A stretch of DNA of 64,000 nt. It comes from Chloracidobacterium sp. GTDB lineage: Bacteria > Acidobacteriota > Blastocatellia > Pyrinomonadales > Pyrinomonadaceae. The position numbers and the translations under genes were made by a program. The notes beneath the pieces were generated by a model. That model was not told the origin of the DNA, searched no databases, and was given only the letters and a program-made list of their open reading frames with translations. Location: NCBI GenBank assembly GCA_016706275.1, contig JADJJY010000001.1, forward strand, positions 496,001 to 560,000. The letters are read 5' to 3'. Shown here in pieces: positions 50,195 through 59,159 of this stretch (position 1 is the stretch's first letter; every line of letters begins with the position of its first letter).

Positions 50195-51895
50195 ATGCTT
50201 TCGATACTCGCTCTTGCTGTTATTGCCTGGCTCGTATTTGGCTATTTTGCCTACGGACGTTGGGTAGCGCGACAGTTCAAACTCGACAACACTCGCGAAA
50301 CTCCTGCGAATACCGTAAACGACGGCGAAGATTTTGTGCCGACGCAACCATTTTACCTATTCGGCCAGCATTTCTCGGCGATTGCGGCTGCCGGGCCGAT
50401 CGCGGGGCCGATCATCGCGTGTTTGGCGTTTGGCTGGCTGCCGTGCCTGCTTTGGATCGCTCTTGGCGTGGTGCTGATCGGTGCGGTGCATGATTTTGCG
50501 GCTCTGACGTCATCGGTCAGACACGGAGCACAATCTATCGCCGAGATCACACGCGACAAACTCGGCGGTAAAGCGGGCCGTGCATTGATGGCGTTCATCT
50601 GGATCGCACTCGTTTATGTCGCGGTCGCATTTACCGACATTACGGCCGGAACATTTGTCGCCGGTGACGAATCGCTCGTCGGCGAAACGACCTTTAATCC
50701 GGGCGGAGCCGTTGCAATGGCGAGCGTGCTCTATCTTGGCCTATCTATCGTGCTCGGGCTAGTCGAACGCTATCTAAAACCACCACTCTGGCTCGCAACG
50801 ATGATCTTCGTACCTGCGACATTTGCTCTCTCGTACGTCGGCACGATGATGTCGCACGTTTTAATATTTAGCCATCAAACGTGGGCCGTTCTTATCATTT
50901 TGTATTGCATCGTGGCTTCGCTGCTGCCTGTTTGGGCTCTGCTGCAGCCGCGGGGCTACCTCGGCGGGTTTGTGTTGTACGCCGCGATCCTCGTAGGCGT
51001 TATCGGCATTTTTTTTGGCGGTTACGAGATTCAACAGCCCGCGTTCAAATCGTTTGACATCGGCGGCATGACGGGAATGTTGTTTCCTTTTCTCTTTGTA
51101 ACCATAGCGTGCGGAGCGTGTTCAGGCTTTCACGGACTCGTCTGTTCGGGCACGACATCAAAGCAGATCGACAAGGAAACTCACACCCATCCGATCGGTT
51201 ACGGAGCGATGCTTGCCGAAGGGTTTGTCGCATTTATCGCGCTAGTCACGGTTATGATCGCGTTCGGGGATTCGCTCGTCGGCCCTGACGGCAAAAATCT
51301 GCCGGCGGGAAAGATCTACGGTAACGGCATTGGTAATTTTCTTTCGCTTATTATCGGCAAAGAAAATCTAAAATTCGCGATCACGTTTGGAGCGATGGCG
51401 TTCTCGACATTTGTTTTCGACACGCTCGATGTCACGATGCGGCTTGGGCGATATCTCGTACAGGAACTGATCGGCATTCCCGGCAAGCTTGGCGCCGTCA
51501 TAGGCACGCTGGTTACGGTCGCTCTGCCGCTTGCACTCATCTTTCTCGCAAAGCCCGGCAGTTACGTTGAATTTTGGACACTCTTTGGTGCGTCGAACCA
51601 ACTCTTGGCGGCTCTTACACTGCTATCCATAACTGTATGGCTCTACAAAGCACGCAAACGAATTGCGTTTACGTTGCTGCCAATGCTGTTCGTCCTGGCG
51701 ATAACATTGTGGGCATTGGCAATGATGGTCTATGGCAACCTGCAAGCGACGACAGGCTTTGACATCAAACTGATAAACGGCGTTCTCTCGATCGTCCTGA
51801 TCGGACTCGCAATATTTTTGGTTATTACAGGACTCCTCAAACTGCGTCGCGATGACGACGAGGTCGAGGGAGCACAAACTGCGGAGGTATTTTAG
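50195..51895 (+). CDS. cstA: Carbon starvation protein CstA (pyruvate/peptide permease)
   Basis: 566 residues from ATG 50195. The longer frame to 50030 has a non-membrane leader overlapping the neighbouring gene. About 16 membrane helices. Signature segments are ILALAVIAWLVFGYFAYGRW, HFSAIAAAGPIAGPIIACLA, GVVLIGAVHDFAALTSSVRH and CGACSGFHGLVCSGTTSKQI. CstA-type proteins take up pyruvate or peptides, often in carbon shortage. A short CstA (no extra C-terminal domain), as in the CstA/BtsT family. The lipoprotein gene begins at the very next base after its stop. Confidence 0.95.
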   Translation: MLSILALAVIAWLVFGYFAYGRWVARQFKLDNTRETPANTVNDGEDFVPTQPFYLFGQHFSAIAAAGPIAGPIIACLAFGWLPCLLWIALGVVLIGAVHDFAALTSSVRHGAQSIAEITRDKLGGKAGRALMAFIWIALVYVAVAFTDITAGTFVAGDESLVGETTFNPGGAVAMASVLYLGLSIVLGLVERYLKPPLWLATMIFVPATFALSYVGTMMSHVLIFSHQTWAVLIILYCIVASLLPVWALLQPRGYLGGFVLYAAILVGVIGIFFGGYEIQQPAFKSFDIGGMTGMLFPFLFVTIACGACSGFHGLVCSGTTSKQIDKETHTHPIGYGAMLAEGFVAFIALVTVMIAFGDSLVGPDGKNLPAGKIYGNGIGNFLSLIIGKENLKFAITFGAMAFSTFVFDTLDVTMRLGRYLVQELIGIPGKLGAVIGTLVTVALPLALIFLAKPGSYVEFWTLFGASNQLLAALTLLSITVWLYKARKRIAFTLLPMLFVLAITLWALAMMVYGNLQATTGFDIKLINGVLSIVLIGLAIFLVITGLLKLRRDDDEVEGAQTAEVF

Positions 51896-52264
51896 ATGAA
51901 ACTCACCAGATCATTCAGTTCTTTGGTTGCAACATTTTTTGTCTTAATGGCAATTGTGCTCGGTTGCAGTAGTTCCGGTGCAGATTGTGTCGGAACGGTA
52001 ACCTACGAAGGTAAAACTTTCGAGGGCAAGGACAAGACCGCCGAACAGGCCAAACTCAACGCCTGTAACCATTACTGCCGAGAGGCGGATCCGCAATATG
52101 ATGCGATGTACCGCATCTGGCTAGATTCGCCAAAGGGCAAAGCGGCCGGTTCGCCGTCAAAGCAGGAGGCGATATTTAAGGACAAAGACCTGCTGACATA
52201 CGTCACCGAAACTTGTGCGAAGAAATGCGCCTCGACGATGAACCCTCAGGCTCAGTGTAAGTAG
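51896..52264 (+). CDS. Cys-rich lipoprotein
   Basis: 122 residues. Signal peptide II with lipobox VLGCSS (Cys24). The mature part has about seven further Cys (DCVGTV, ACNHYC, TCAKKC, QC), spaced as for disulfides. The central KTFEGKDKTAEQAKLNACNH pattern hints at a repeat of small helical hairpins. No family is recognised. It starts directly after the cstA stop, so it is translated from the same message and may sit next to the permease in the envelope. Confidence 0.75.
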   Translation: MKLTRSFSSLVATFFVLMAIVLGCSSSGADCVGTVTYEGKTFEGKDKTAEQAKLNACNHYCREADPQYDAMYRIWLDSPKGKAAGSPSKQEAIFKDKDLLTYVTETCAKKCASTMNPQAQCK

Positions 52265-52267
52265 TCC

Positions 52268-52723
52268 TTATTTGAACGGTACCTTGTCGAGCGTCTTTGT
52301 GGTGTGATCGGTGACGCTCATTACGGGTTCGCGAAACTCTTCGAGTTGTGCGGTGGTTAGCGGCCGCAGTTGATGTGGTTCAGGGTCGTTGGCCTGGGAA
52401 TTCAATTTGAGACGGGCGTCGATCAGCTTTGGCACCTGACGGGCAAGCATAAAGCAGATGCCAAATATCGCTCCCAAATAGGCTATAACGATCGTCGTGA
52501 CTACTTCGGTCTTTACGTCGTTGCCCAACAATACGGCTACCAGCCCGACCAAAATACCGAGCCCAAACATCACGACCAAAAATAGGGTCGTCAGGATATT
52601 GTCGAGCATCTTGCCCGGCGTCCCATCTTTGTCGATCTCTTCGGCCTTAGAGAGACGCTCACCGCAATCTTTGCAGTATTTGAGCGACTTGTTTACGACC
52701 TTTCCGCAGTTTGGGCAATGCAT
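52268..52723 (-). CDS. Zinc-ribbon membrane protein
   Basis: 151 residues. N-terminal zinc ribbon MHCPNCGKVVNKSLKYCKDCG (two CxxC pairs), then two membrane helices (LTTLFLVVMFGLGILVGLVAV and VVTTIVIAYLGAIFGICFML) and a cytosolic tail with LNSQANDPEPHQLRPLTTAQ. Small zinc-ribbon plus TM proteins are frequent in this phylum and their role is unknown. It follows the DUF4870-like gene by 3 bp, so the two are one unit, possibly with aspS upstream. Confidence 0.8.
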   Translation of the reverse strand: MHCPNCGKVVNKSLKYCKDCGERLSKAEEIDKDGTPGKMLDNILTTLFLVVMFGLGILVGLVAVLLGNDVKTEVVTTIVIAYLGAIFGICFMLARQVPKLIDARLKLNSQANDPEPHQLRPLTTAQLEEFREPVMSVTDHTTKTLDKVPFK

Positions 52724-52726
52724 TGA

Positions 52727-53344
52727 TTAACTTCCAACAAGTTTTGTATCGATCTTTTCTTCGAGCCAGTTTGTCAGGCTGTCAAGCGTCTCGATATGAA
52801 CGGGCCGTCCTTTCCACGCTTTGAACGCCCAGACAAAAAGCATGATAGTCGTCACGACCTGAAAGATAAAATTACCCACGTCAGCAACATTAGTAGCGTT
52901 GCCGACGATACCCAAGACGGTGCTAACGATCAAAATACCGATATGGGCCGCTAGGCCTTGGGCGGCGTGAAATCGCACCTTGGTCTCGCTTTTTGGCATT
53001 AAAAATAGCAGCACGACGCCCGCGATCAGCCCGATGAACCACGGCAGATACGGCAAAGCGGTGACGATATTTTCGGGCAGGCCGATCTTTTCGATCTTGC
53101 GGCTGGTGGTCTGGGCGACGTTTGAAATACCTGCCGGCTGATATTGTACCGGTACATATTGTCCGTTGTACGGTGCCGAATATGTAGGAAAATCCTGATT
53201 GGCAAACCTCCGCGTCTGCTCCTCGGTCGGGGCAGTCTGCGGAAACGTTTGCGTCGGGGCACCGGTCTTTTCAAAAACCTGTGTCGCCCCGGCCTTGTCC
53301 GGAAACTCGGGATCGAGCGGATTTGTATCGTACTTATTAGCCAT
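52727..53344 (-). CDS. DUF4870-like membrane protein
   Basis: 205 residues. The first 95 or so residues are polar and rich in Thr, Pro and Gln (FEKTGAPTQTFPQTAPTEEQ). The rest contains three or four membrane helices: LPWFIGLIAGVVLLFLMP, FHAAQGLAAHIGILIVSTVL, VGNFIFQVVTTIMLFVWAF. The motif RFHAAQGLAAH is typical of DUF4870/Tic20-like proteins. The function is unknown. It begins 32 bp after the aspS stop on the same strand. Confidence 0.8.
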   Translation of the reverse strand: MANKYDTNPLDPEFPDKAGATQVFEKTGAPTQTFPQTAPTEEQTRRFANQDFPTYSAPYNGQYVPVQYQPAGISNVAQTTSRKIEKIGLPENIVTALPYLPWFIGLIAGVVLLFLMPKSETKVRFHAAQGLAAHIGILIVSTVLGIVGNATNVADVGNFIFQVVTTIMLFVWAFKAWKGRPVHIETLDSLTNWLEEKIDTKLVGS

Positions 53345-53376
53345 CGTTCTGGTAATTTTACGACGTTGTAGCCAGA

Positions 53377-55182
53377 TTAGTTCGCGATTTTTATACTGAG
53401 TTCGTTTAGCTGCGAGGTATCAACCTCTCCCGGCGAATCCATCATTAGGTCTTGTGCAGACGCGGTTTTGGGGAACGCCATAACATCGCGGATATTCTCG
53501 GTTCCGCAGAGGATCATACAGGTTCGTTCGATACCTGCGGCAAAACCGCCGTGCGGCGGTGTGCCGTACTCCAGTGCATCGAGGAAAAATCCAAACCGCT
53601 CGCGTGCCATTTCGGACGATAGCCCGAGCGCCTTGAAATTCAACGCTTGGATATCTTTCTGATGAATACGGATCGAGCCGCCGGCACATTCGTAGCCGTT
53701 GATAACGGCGTCGTAGGCTTTGGCACGCACCTGTCCGAGCAGGTGATGCTGCGACGGATCATTGACCGCTGTTTTGAATAGTTCGAGATCCTCGTCCATC
53801 GGCGACGTGAACGGGTGGTGAGCCGCAACGTAGGTGTCGCTCTCTTCGTCGTGCTCGAACATCGGAAATTCGGTAACGATCAGACAGGCATATTTAGTGC
53901 GGTCGATGAGATTCTCGCGTCGGGCTATCTCATTGCGAAGAGCTCCCAGCGAAGCCGCGACAACGGACTTGCGTCCGGCAACGATAAGTACAATGTCGCC
54001 AGCTTCGGCGGCTGAGGCCGAGACAAGTTCTGCGATCTTTTTCTCGCCAAGCACTTTTAACAGCGACGATGTCGTCTCATCACCGACCTTGATCCACGCC
54101 AAGGCTCCCGCACCATAGCGTTTTACATACTCCTGCAGATCGTCGGTCTGTTTTCGCGAATAGTCGGCCTTGCCTTTTGCGACTATACATTTGATCTCGC
54201 CGCCGCCGCTGAGCGTGTCGGCGAACGGGGCAAAATCCGTGTCACGCAAATTGTCGCTTAGATCCTGCAATTCCATTTCAAAACGCAGATCGGGCTTGTC
54301 CGAACCGTAGCGACGCATCGCCTCAGCGTGCGTCAGACGCGGCCATTCGGCGGGTAATTCGACATCGATCAGCCGCAGCACGTGGTTAAACATCCCCTGT
54401 ATCTCGCGATAAATGGTCTCGCGATTTGGGAACGACATCTCCATATCGAGCTGCGTAAATTCGGGCTGGCGGTCAGCCCTGAGGTCTTCGTCACGAAAAC
54501 AGCGGGCGATCTGATAATACTTGTCAAAGCCGGAGATCATCGTCAGTTGCTTGAGGATCTGCGGAGATTGCGGCAGTGCAAAAAATTTACCCGAATGGAT
54601 ACGCGAAGGCACGATAAAATCGCGTGCGCCTTCGGGTGTAGATTTGAGCAGGATCGGCGTCTCGATCTCGATAAAATCGCGCTTGTCAAAATACTCGCGT
54701 ATCGCCGCGACAGCCTTTGCCCGCATACGGATATTGTGCTGCAATTGCGGCCGACGGAGGTCGAGATAGCGGTATTTCAACCGCGTCGATTCATCCGCCA
54801 GGTTTTCCGACCCGGCAACCTCGAGTTGAAACGGCGGCACCTTAGCGTCATTGAGTATCAATATTTCCGAAGCATGCACCTCGATACCGCCGGTCGCGAG
54901 CTTGGCGTTGTGCGTGCCCTCGCGCTCGACAACCTCACCTTTTACCGCAATGACAAACTCACCCCGCAGCCCCTTGGCCTTAGCATGTGCCTCGCCCTTG
55001 TCCTCTTCGCTCAGCACGACCTGCGTCACGCCTTCGCGGTCGCGGAGGTCGATAAAGGTCAGCACGCCAAAATCACGCTTTTTCGCGACCCAGCCCATCA
55101 GCACGACCTGCTGGCCCACATGCGTCTCGCGCAGTTCGCCACAGGTATGCGTTCTCTCTAAATTTCCTAAAACATCTAACAT
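53377..55182 (-). CDS. aspS: Aspartate--tRNA ligase
   Basis: 601 residues. The N-terminal OB-fold is seen in TCGELRETHVGQQVVLMGWV and AKKRDFGVLTFIDLRDREGV. Class II motifs: FRDEDLRADRQPEFTQLDME (motif 2 with the flipping loop) and GFAAGIERTCMILCGTENIR (motif 3). A bacterial GAD insertion lies between. It charges tRNA-Asp; whether it also charges tRNA-Asn cannot be told from this window, since no asnS or gatCAB is visible. It is probably the first gene of a unit with the two downstream membrane protein genes. Confidence 0.97.
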   Translation of the reverse strand: MLDVLGNLERTHTCGELRETHVGQQVVLMGWVAKKRDFGVLTFIDLRDREGVTQVVLSEEDKGEAHAKAKGLRGEFVIAVKGEVVEREGTHNAKLATGGIEVHASEILILNDAKVPPFQLEVAGSENLADESTRLKYRYLDLRRPQLQHNIRMRAKAVAAIREYFDKRDFIEIETPILLKSTPEGARDFIVPSRIHSGKFFALPQSPQILKQLTMISGFDKYYQIARCFRDEDLRADRQPEFTQLDMEMSFPNRETIYREIQGMFNHVLRLIDVELPAEWPRLTHAEAMRRYGSDKPDLRFEMELQDLSDNLRDTDFAPFADTLSGGGEIKCIVAKGKADYSRKQTDDLQEYVKRYGAGALAWIKVGDETTSSLLKVLGEKKIAELVSASAAEAGDIVLIVAGRKSVVAASLGALRNEIARRENLIDRTKYACLIVTEFPMFEHDEESDTYVAAHHPFTSPMDEDLELFKTAVNDPSQHHLLGQVRAKAYDAVINGYECAGGSIRIHQKDIQALNFKALGLSSEMARERFGFFLDALEYGTPPHGGFAAGIERTCMILCGTENIRDVMAFPKTASAQDLMMDSPGEVDTSQLNELSIKIAN

Positions 55183-55196
55183 ATAAAAATAAAAAA

Positions 55197-55226
55197 CGCC
55201 TTTCGATTTGTGACAAACGAAAGGCG
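55197..55226 (-). terminator. Terminator between the DUF4337-like gene and aspS
   Basis: Stem cgcctttcg/cgaaaggcg (9 bp) with a 12-nt loop. On the minus strand the hairpin is followed by ttttttattttta. It would stop transcription from the uppS/cdsA unit before aspS. Confidence 0.75.
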
Positions 55227-55339
55227 GAGCGTCAACTAATTAACACTCTCGCCTACGTATTATTATTGTCGTCAAAACGAATTGCGTTCATCACCATCGA
55301 AACTGAATCATACAGGACGTAGCAACTTTAGACAAAGTC

Positions 55340-56026
55340 CTAATACGTCCAATCGAGGGTGATCATATAGATTAGCCCACCTAGGGAGAGCAAGCCTCCA
55401 AATATCAGCACTTTCCAGCGCATATCGCTCTTAAAAACGAGAGCGATACCTAAGAAAAACAGGCTGATCGCGAATACCACGTTACAAAGGTCAAATTTAT
55501 CACTGACCTCGTTCGCATAGTTGCCTTCTTTGAAAGTTTTCTCGGCCTGAGCATTCAATTCCTCGGCCTTTGCGAGCATCTCTTTTTGATACGTTTCGTT
55601 GCCGACGAGGTCGAGATTCTTGGCTTTGTCCAATATCTCCCCCTGAAGTGCCGCAGATTTTTCTTCGTCTTCACCCTCGTCGCGTTTGGCCTCAGGCGGC
55701 AGTTGCAGTGCCTTGTAACCCGGATCGCTCAATTGACGAGTGTAAAGGTACGTTGCTATCAGATCGCTCTTCGGATCCTCCAGACTGATCAACTGATATG
55801 CGGTAATGTCGATCTGTGCGTCTTTCGACATTTCAACTGTCGCCTTTGCACGTTCGGCTGCCGACGCCGTAGCCTGCGTATTCGCCATGCCGTAATTCTC
55901 AGCTTGTTTGCCGTCCCAAAGACCGGCCTGAAAGCTGGAAAGTGCGGTCAAAATTGCCGTTATGCCGAGAAATACGGCCGCCAGAAACTCAAATTTATCG
56001 GTTTTTGCCGTTTCAGACATACTCAT
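55340..56026 (-). CDS. DUF4337-like membrane protein
   Basis: 228 residues. One TM helix near the N-terminus (FLAAVFLGITAILTALSSFQ), a long soluble helical part with EDEEKSAALQGEILDKAKNL and KEMLAKAEELNAQAEKTFKE, and two TM helices at the end (VVFAISLFFLGIALVF, KVLIFGGLLSLGGLIYMI). The layout, with charged coiled part between TM helices, is that of DUF4337 proteins. The function is unknown. It follows cdsA by 24 bp, so it is likely the last gene of that unit. Confidence 0.75.
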   Translation of the reverse strand: MSMSETAKTDKFEFLAAVFLGITAILTALSSFQAGLWDGKQAENYGMANTQATASAAERAKATVEMSKDAQIDITAYQLISLEDPKSDLIATYLYTRQLSDPGYKALQLPPEAKRDEGEDEEKSAALQGEILDKAKNLDLVGNETYQKEMLAKAEELNAQAEKTFKEGNYANEVSDKFDLCNVVFAISLFFLGIALVFKSDMRWKVLIFGGLLSLGGLIYMITLDWTY

Positions 56027-56050
56027 CTCCTAAAAATTAAATTGTTTGAA

Positions 56051-56890
56051 TTAAAAGTAGAACCGAGCAAAATAGTAAAGTATCGGAGCCCCGAAAAGCA
56101 AACTATCGAGCCGGTCGAGAAAGCCCCCGTGTCCGGGCAGGATGGACGCGGCGTCTTTTGCTCCGCTCCCTCGTTTCATAGCGCTTTCAGCCAGATCGCC
56201 TAGGACGCCGACGATCGCGAGAGCCATCGCAAGCGGTATCGAGCATTTGAATGGCAGCTCAGGAAAGAACCACCACGTCGCGAGTGCTGCAAACGCAGCG
56301 GCCGAAACGAGCCCGCCGATTAGCCCCTCGACAGTCTTGCCGGGCGAGATCGCAGGTGCGAGTTTGTGCTTACCAAACGCTCGTCCGGCAAAATACGCCC
56401 CGATGTCGGAGGCAAAAATGACTAAGAAAAAATACGCGAGCAGATGGGTCGATAGGCCAGGGATGTTCTCAAAACCCGTCCGGATCGATACTAAAAACCC
56501 GCCCATGAACGCGACATAGACCACGCCTAACATCGTCACGCCGATGCCCGTCAGCATTTTGGAAAAATCAGCCTTAAACCGAAAGGTCTGTGATATCAGC
56601 AGGACGATGGCGAAACCCGCAAGCGTCGCGAGCAGTAGATCAGGAGCCTTAGCCGGAGCGTCAAAGACAAATCCGACAAATAAAGCCGCCGCACCGAGAT
56701 AACCGATCGCCGCGTCGGCCTTGAGCTCAAGTTTTTTTGTCAGCGAATAGAATTCGAACAGCCCCGCCGCGAGTGCAAGTGCCGCAATGCCGACAAATAT
56801 CCACACCGCTTGCGGCCACCATAGCGGTAGTATGATCGATGCGATGATGACCGGTAGGGCGATGAGGGCTGTCAGAATGCGTGTTTTCAT
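56051..56890 (-). CDS. cdsA: Phosphatidate cytidylyltransferase
   Basis: 279 residues with about eight membrane helices. The family signature is near the C-terminus: LGDLAESAMKRGSGAKDAAS and LPGHGGFLDRLDSL. DIGAYFAGRAFGKHKLAPAI and SPGKTVEGLIGGL precede it. It makes CDP-diacylglycerol from CTP and phosphatidate at the cytoplasmic membrane. Its start overlaps the uppS stop by 4 bp, the common bacterial pairing with undecaprenyl synthesis. Confidence 0.96.
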   Translation of the reverse strand: MKTRILTALIALPVIIASIILPLWWPQAVWIFVGIAALALAAGLFEFYSLTKKLELKADAAIGYLGAAALFVGFVFDAPAKAPDLLLATLAGFAIVLLISQTFRFKADFSKMLTGIGVTMLGVVYVAFMGGFLVSIRTGFENIPGLSTHLLAYFFLVIFASDIGAYFAGRAFGKHKLAPAISPGKTVEGLIGGLVSAAAFAALATWWFFPELPFKCSIPLAMALAIVGVLGDLAESAMKRGSGAKDAASILPGHGGFLDRLDSLLFGAPILYYFARFYF

Positions 56891-57645
56891 TTCTTGATAC
56901 CGCCGTAACGACGGTCGCGTTTTTGGTAATCGATGATCGCTTCGAAAATTTGCGGCCGGCGAAAATCAGGAAACAGCACCGGCGTCACATAGATCTCGCT
57001 GTATGCGAGTTGCCACAGCAAAAAGTTTGAGATACGAAATTCGCCGCTTGTGCGGATCATCAGATCGACCTCGGGCAGACCATTTGTATAGAGGTTTTGC
57101 TCTATAGTTTCCTCAGATATTTCGCCTTTTTCTGCGGCCTTCTTCGCAGCTTCTACTATCTCAGCCCGCCCGCCGTAATTAAGCGCCACGCTCAACACCA
57201 TTCCGGTATTTTCTCTTGTAAACGCTGTTGCCGCCGCGAGCTCTGCCTGCACGTCGGGAGCGAGTCCGTGAAGATCACCGATCGCCTGAAACCGGATATT
57301 GTTATTATGCAGAGTTTTCAACTCACGTTTGAGAACCCGCTTGAGCATCGACATCAGTCCGCTGACCTCGGTTTTCGGACGTTTCCAATTCTCCGTCGAA
57401 AACGCGTAGAGCGTGATCGCCTTGACCTCCATCCGGGCACAGGTGTCGATGATCGCCCTTACCGATTCTGAACCCTCTCGATGACCGAATATTCGAGCCT
57501 TGCCTCTTGCTCCTGCCCAACGGCCGTTGCCGTCCATAATGATGGCGATGTGCTGCGGCAGACGCGCGGGATCGATCGCCGCGAGCAGCCTGCCCTCGGG
57601 GGAGTTTGGTTTTACGATCCCGTCAAAATTCTCGTGCATGGTCAT
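56887..57645 (-). CDS. uppS: Isoprenyl transferase (undecaprenyl diphosphate synthase)
   Basis: 252 residues. Conserved blocks: HIAIIMDGNGRWA (the first Asp binds Mg2+/diphosphate), GHREGSESVRAIIDTCARME, LYAFSTENWKRP and MIRTSGEFRISNFLLWQLAY. It makes the C55 lipid carrier for peptidoglycan and other polymers. The gene is joined to the DUF952 gene upstream and cdsA downstream by 4-bp overlaps, so all three are translated from one message. Confidence 0.96.
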   Translation of the reverse strand: MTMHENFDGIVKPNSPEGRLLAAIDPARLPQHIAIIMDGNGRWAGARGKARIFGHREGSESVRAIIDTCARMEVKAITLYAFSTENWKRPKTEVSGLMSMLKRVLKRELKTLHNNNIRFQAIGDLHGLAPDVQAELAAATAFTRENTGMVLSVALNYGGRAEIVEAAKKAAEKGEISEETIEQNLYTNGLPEVDLMIRTSGEFRISNFLLWQLAYSEIYVTPVLFPDFRRPQIFEAIIDYQKRDRRYGGIKK

Positions 57646-57947
57646 ACCTGCCGCGTCCTGACCGAGACGATAGCATCCCGATTTATCGGCCCGTAAATGT
57701 GCGGATAGATCTCGTTATTAGTTGATGGTTCTTTTATCATTCGCGACATTAGCCGGTCGCTCGCGATCTCGAGCACCACAACGCTACTCTCGCCGCTGTA
57801 ATATCTTTCGATCACGGCATCAAGCTGATCGGCAAAGCTACAGTGGATAAACCCTTTGGCGTCGAGGCTCGCGTGTTTATAAAGCTCAGTGTCAAAAGCC
57901 GCCCAGATCTCAGGTAAAACTATGTGGTAAATGAGCATTTTGATCAA
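57642..57947 (-). CDS. DUF952 family protein
   Basis: 101 residues. Key patterns: IYHIVLPEIWAAF, GFIHCSFADQLDAVIERYY, VVLEIASDRL and EIYPHIYGPINRDAIVSV. They match DUF952, small proteins of unknown activity with conserved His residues (GFIHCS, PHIYGP). It lies between truA and uppS, overlapping each by 4 bp, so it is strictly co-expressed with them. The link with tRNA modification or cell-wall lipid synthesis is not known. Confidence 0.85.
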   Translation of the reverse strand: MIKMLIYHIVLPEIWAAFDTELYKHASLDAKGFIHCSFADQLDAVIERYYSGESSVVVLEIASDRLMSRMIKEPSTNNEIYPHIYGPINRDAIVSVRTRQV

Positions 57948-58699
57948 TCGTATTCCACCTTGAATAGAGTCAATCCGGCAGCCGATGCCGTCTTTCCGGC
58001 CAGATCGCGGTTGCCGGTGACGATGGCCGTCTGAATTGTATCACTATCCTTTTCGCCACGCCCTACCTCGAGCATCGTCCCAACGATCGAGCGGACCATG
58101 TAACGCAAAAACCCGGCTGCCGTAATGCGAAACTCGATCATCACGCCCTTGGCACGGTCGTCCCAGTGAGATTCGACGGTAAAATCAATGACGTTTCGGA
58201 CGCGATTGTCTCCGTCGGCTTTTGCCGCAGAAAACGCAGTCCAGTCATGCTTCCCGAGGAAAAGCCTTGCGGTTTCGTTCATCCGCCCGACATCAAGAGG
58301 ACGCGTTTCGTGGTGTGCGAACCGCCGCCAAAACGGCGACATTACGGGAGCATTTACAACGCGATAAACGTATGTTTTTTGCTTTGCTGAAAAGCGTGCA
58401 TGGAATTCGTCCGGCACCTTTTCAACCTTGAGGATACGGATGTCACGCCACAGATTACCGTTGATGGCGTGTTTGAGCTTTTCGGGAGTGAATTTTCCGG
58501 CCGGCAGTTTTACATTCGCAACTTGGCCCTCGGCATGTACCCCGGCATCAGTTCGCCCCGAACCGACGACGGCTACATCTTGAGCGACGAGCATCCCGAT
58601 CACACGCTCCAGCTCGCCCTGGATCGAGCGGTCATTTTCCTGCACCTGCCAGCCGTGAAAATCGGTGCCGTCGTATTGGATCAAAAGCCTGTAATTCAT
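57944..58699 (-). CDS. truA: tRNA pseudouridine(38-40) synthase
   Basis: 251 residues from ATG 58699, chosen because that codon overlaps the stop of the ASCH gene (ATGA) and begins the conserved YRLLIQYDGTDFHGWQVQ. The catalytic Asp is in GRTDAGVHAEGQVANV. Further blocks are FHARFSAKQKTYVYRV and FLRYMVRSIVGTMLEVGRG. TruA modifies U38-U40 in the anticodon arm of many tRNAs. The gene is followed by DUF952, uppS and cdsA through successive 4-bp overlaps. Confidence 0.96.
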   Translation of the reverse strand: MNYRLLIQYDGTDFHGWQVQENDRSIQGELERVIGMLVAQDVAVVGSGRTDAGVHAEGQVANVKLPAGKFTPEKLKHAINGNLWRDIRILKVEKVPDEFHARFSAKQKTYVYRVVNAPVMSPFWRRFAHHETRPLDVGRMNETARLFLGKHDWTAFSAAKADGDNRVRNVIDFTVESHWDDRAKGVMIEFRITAAGFLRYMVRSIVGTMLEVGRGEKDSDTIQTAIVTGNRDLAGKTASAAGLTLFKVEYD

Positions 58700-59154
58700 C
58701 TCGGATACAAAAGCGTAAATCGTTCGCAACAAACGATCGAGTTTCCGTCAAAGTGAAACCCCAATTCAGCCGATTCGCGTGAGAAATAAGCCCAGTGGCC
58801 CTCTCGCCAACTTTCCAACGTTTGGTCGTCTTCGCCCTCGTCAAATGCGAAGTCAACATCAACATCGCTGAACGGTAAATTCCGAATTTCCGTCGTACGC
58901 ACGACACAAATTGGCTCACCCTCAAAACTAGTGATCACACTGTAGCCGCCGTCGATGGGTGCTTTCTCCGGCTCTAGTAGATTGGTTTCCACCAAACTCG
59001 CAGTTGCAATTTTCTTTCCCGACAATACAAGCTTCGCAAGCGTTTGCGCTTGATCACTTTCATTACCAAAATACCAAACCTGATAAGGCTCGTCAGGACC
59101 CACGCCCGTCACACCACAAGACTCAGCCCAAAATTCTTCTACGCTGTACCCCAT
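58696..59154 (-). CDS. ASCH-domain protein
   Basis: 152 residues. The ASCH beta-barrel pattern is SGKKIATASLVETNLLEPEK, GGYSVITSFEGEPICVVRTT and AFDEGEDDQTLESWREGHWA, close to the EVE/PUA fold that binds RNA. Similar proteins with this layout act on modified nucleosides or bind RNA. It begins 5 bp after the ATP-grasp gene stop and its TGA overlaps the truA ATG, so it is part of the operon. A specific ligand is not known. Confidence 0.85.
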   Translation of the reverse strand: MGYSVEEFWAESCGVTGVGPDEPYQVWYFGNESDQAQTLAKLVLSGKKIATASLVETNLLEPEKAPIDGGYSVITSFEGEPICVVRTTEIRNLPFSDVDVDFAFDEGEDDQTLESWREGHWAYFSRESAELGFHFDGNSIVCCERFTLLYPR

Positions 59155-59159
59155 TGTTC

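Noticed and set aside
54382..55161. Long plus-strand open frame opposite aspS
   Set aside because: It is antisense to a clear aspartyl-tRNA synthetase gene and its protein has no sensible composition or domain.
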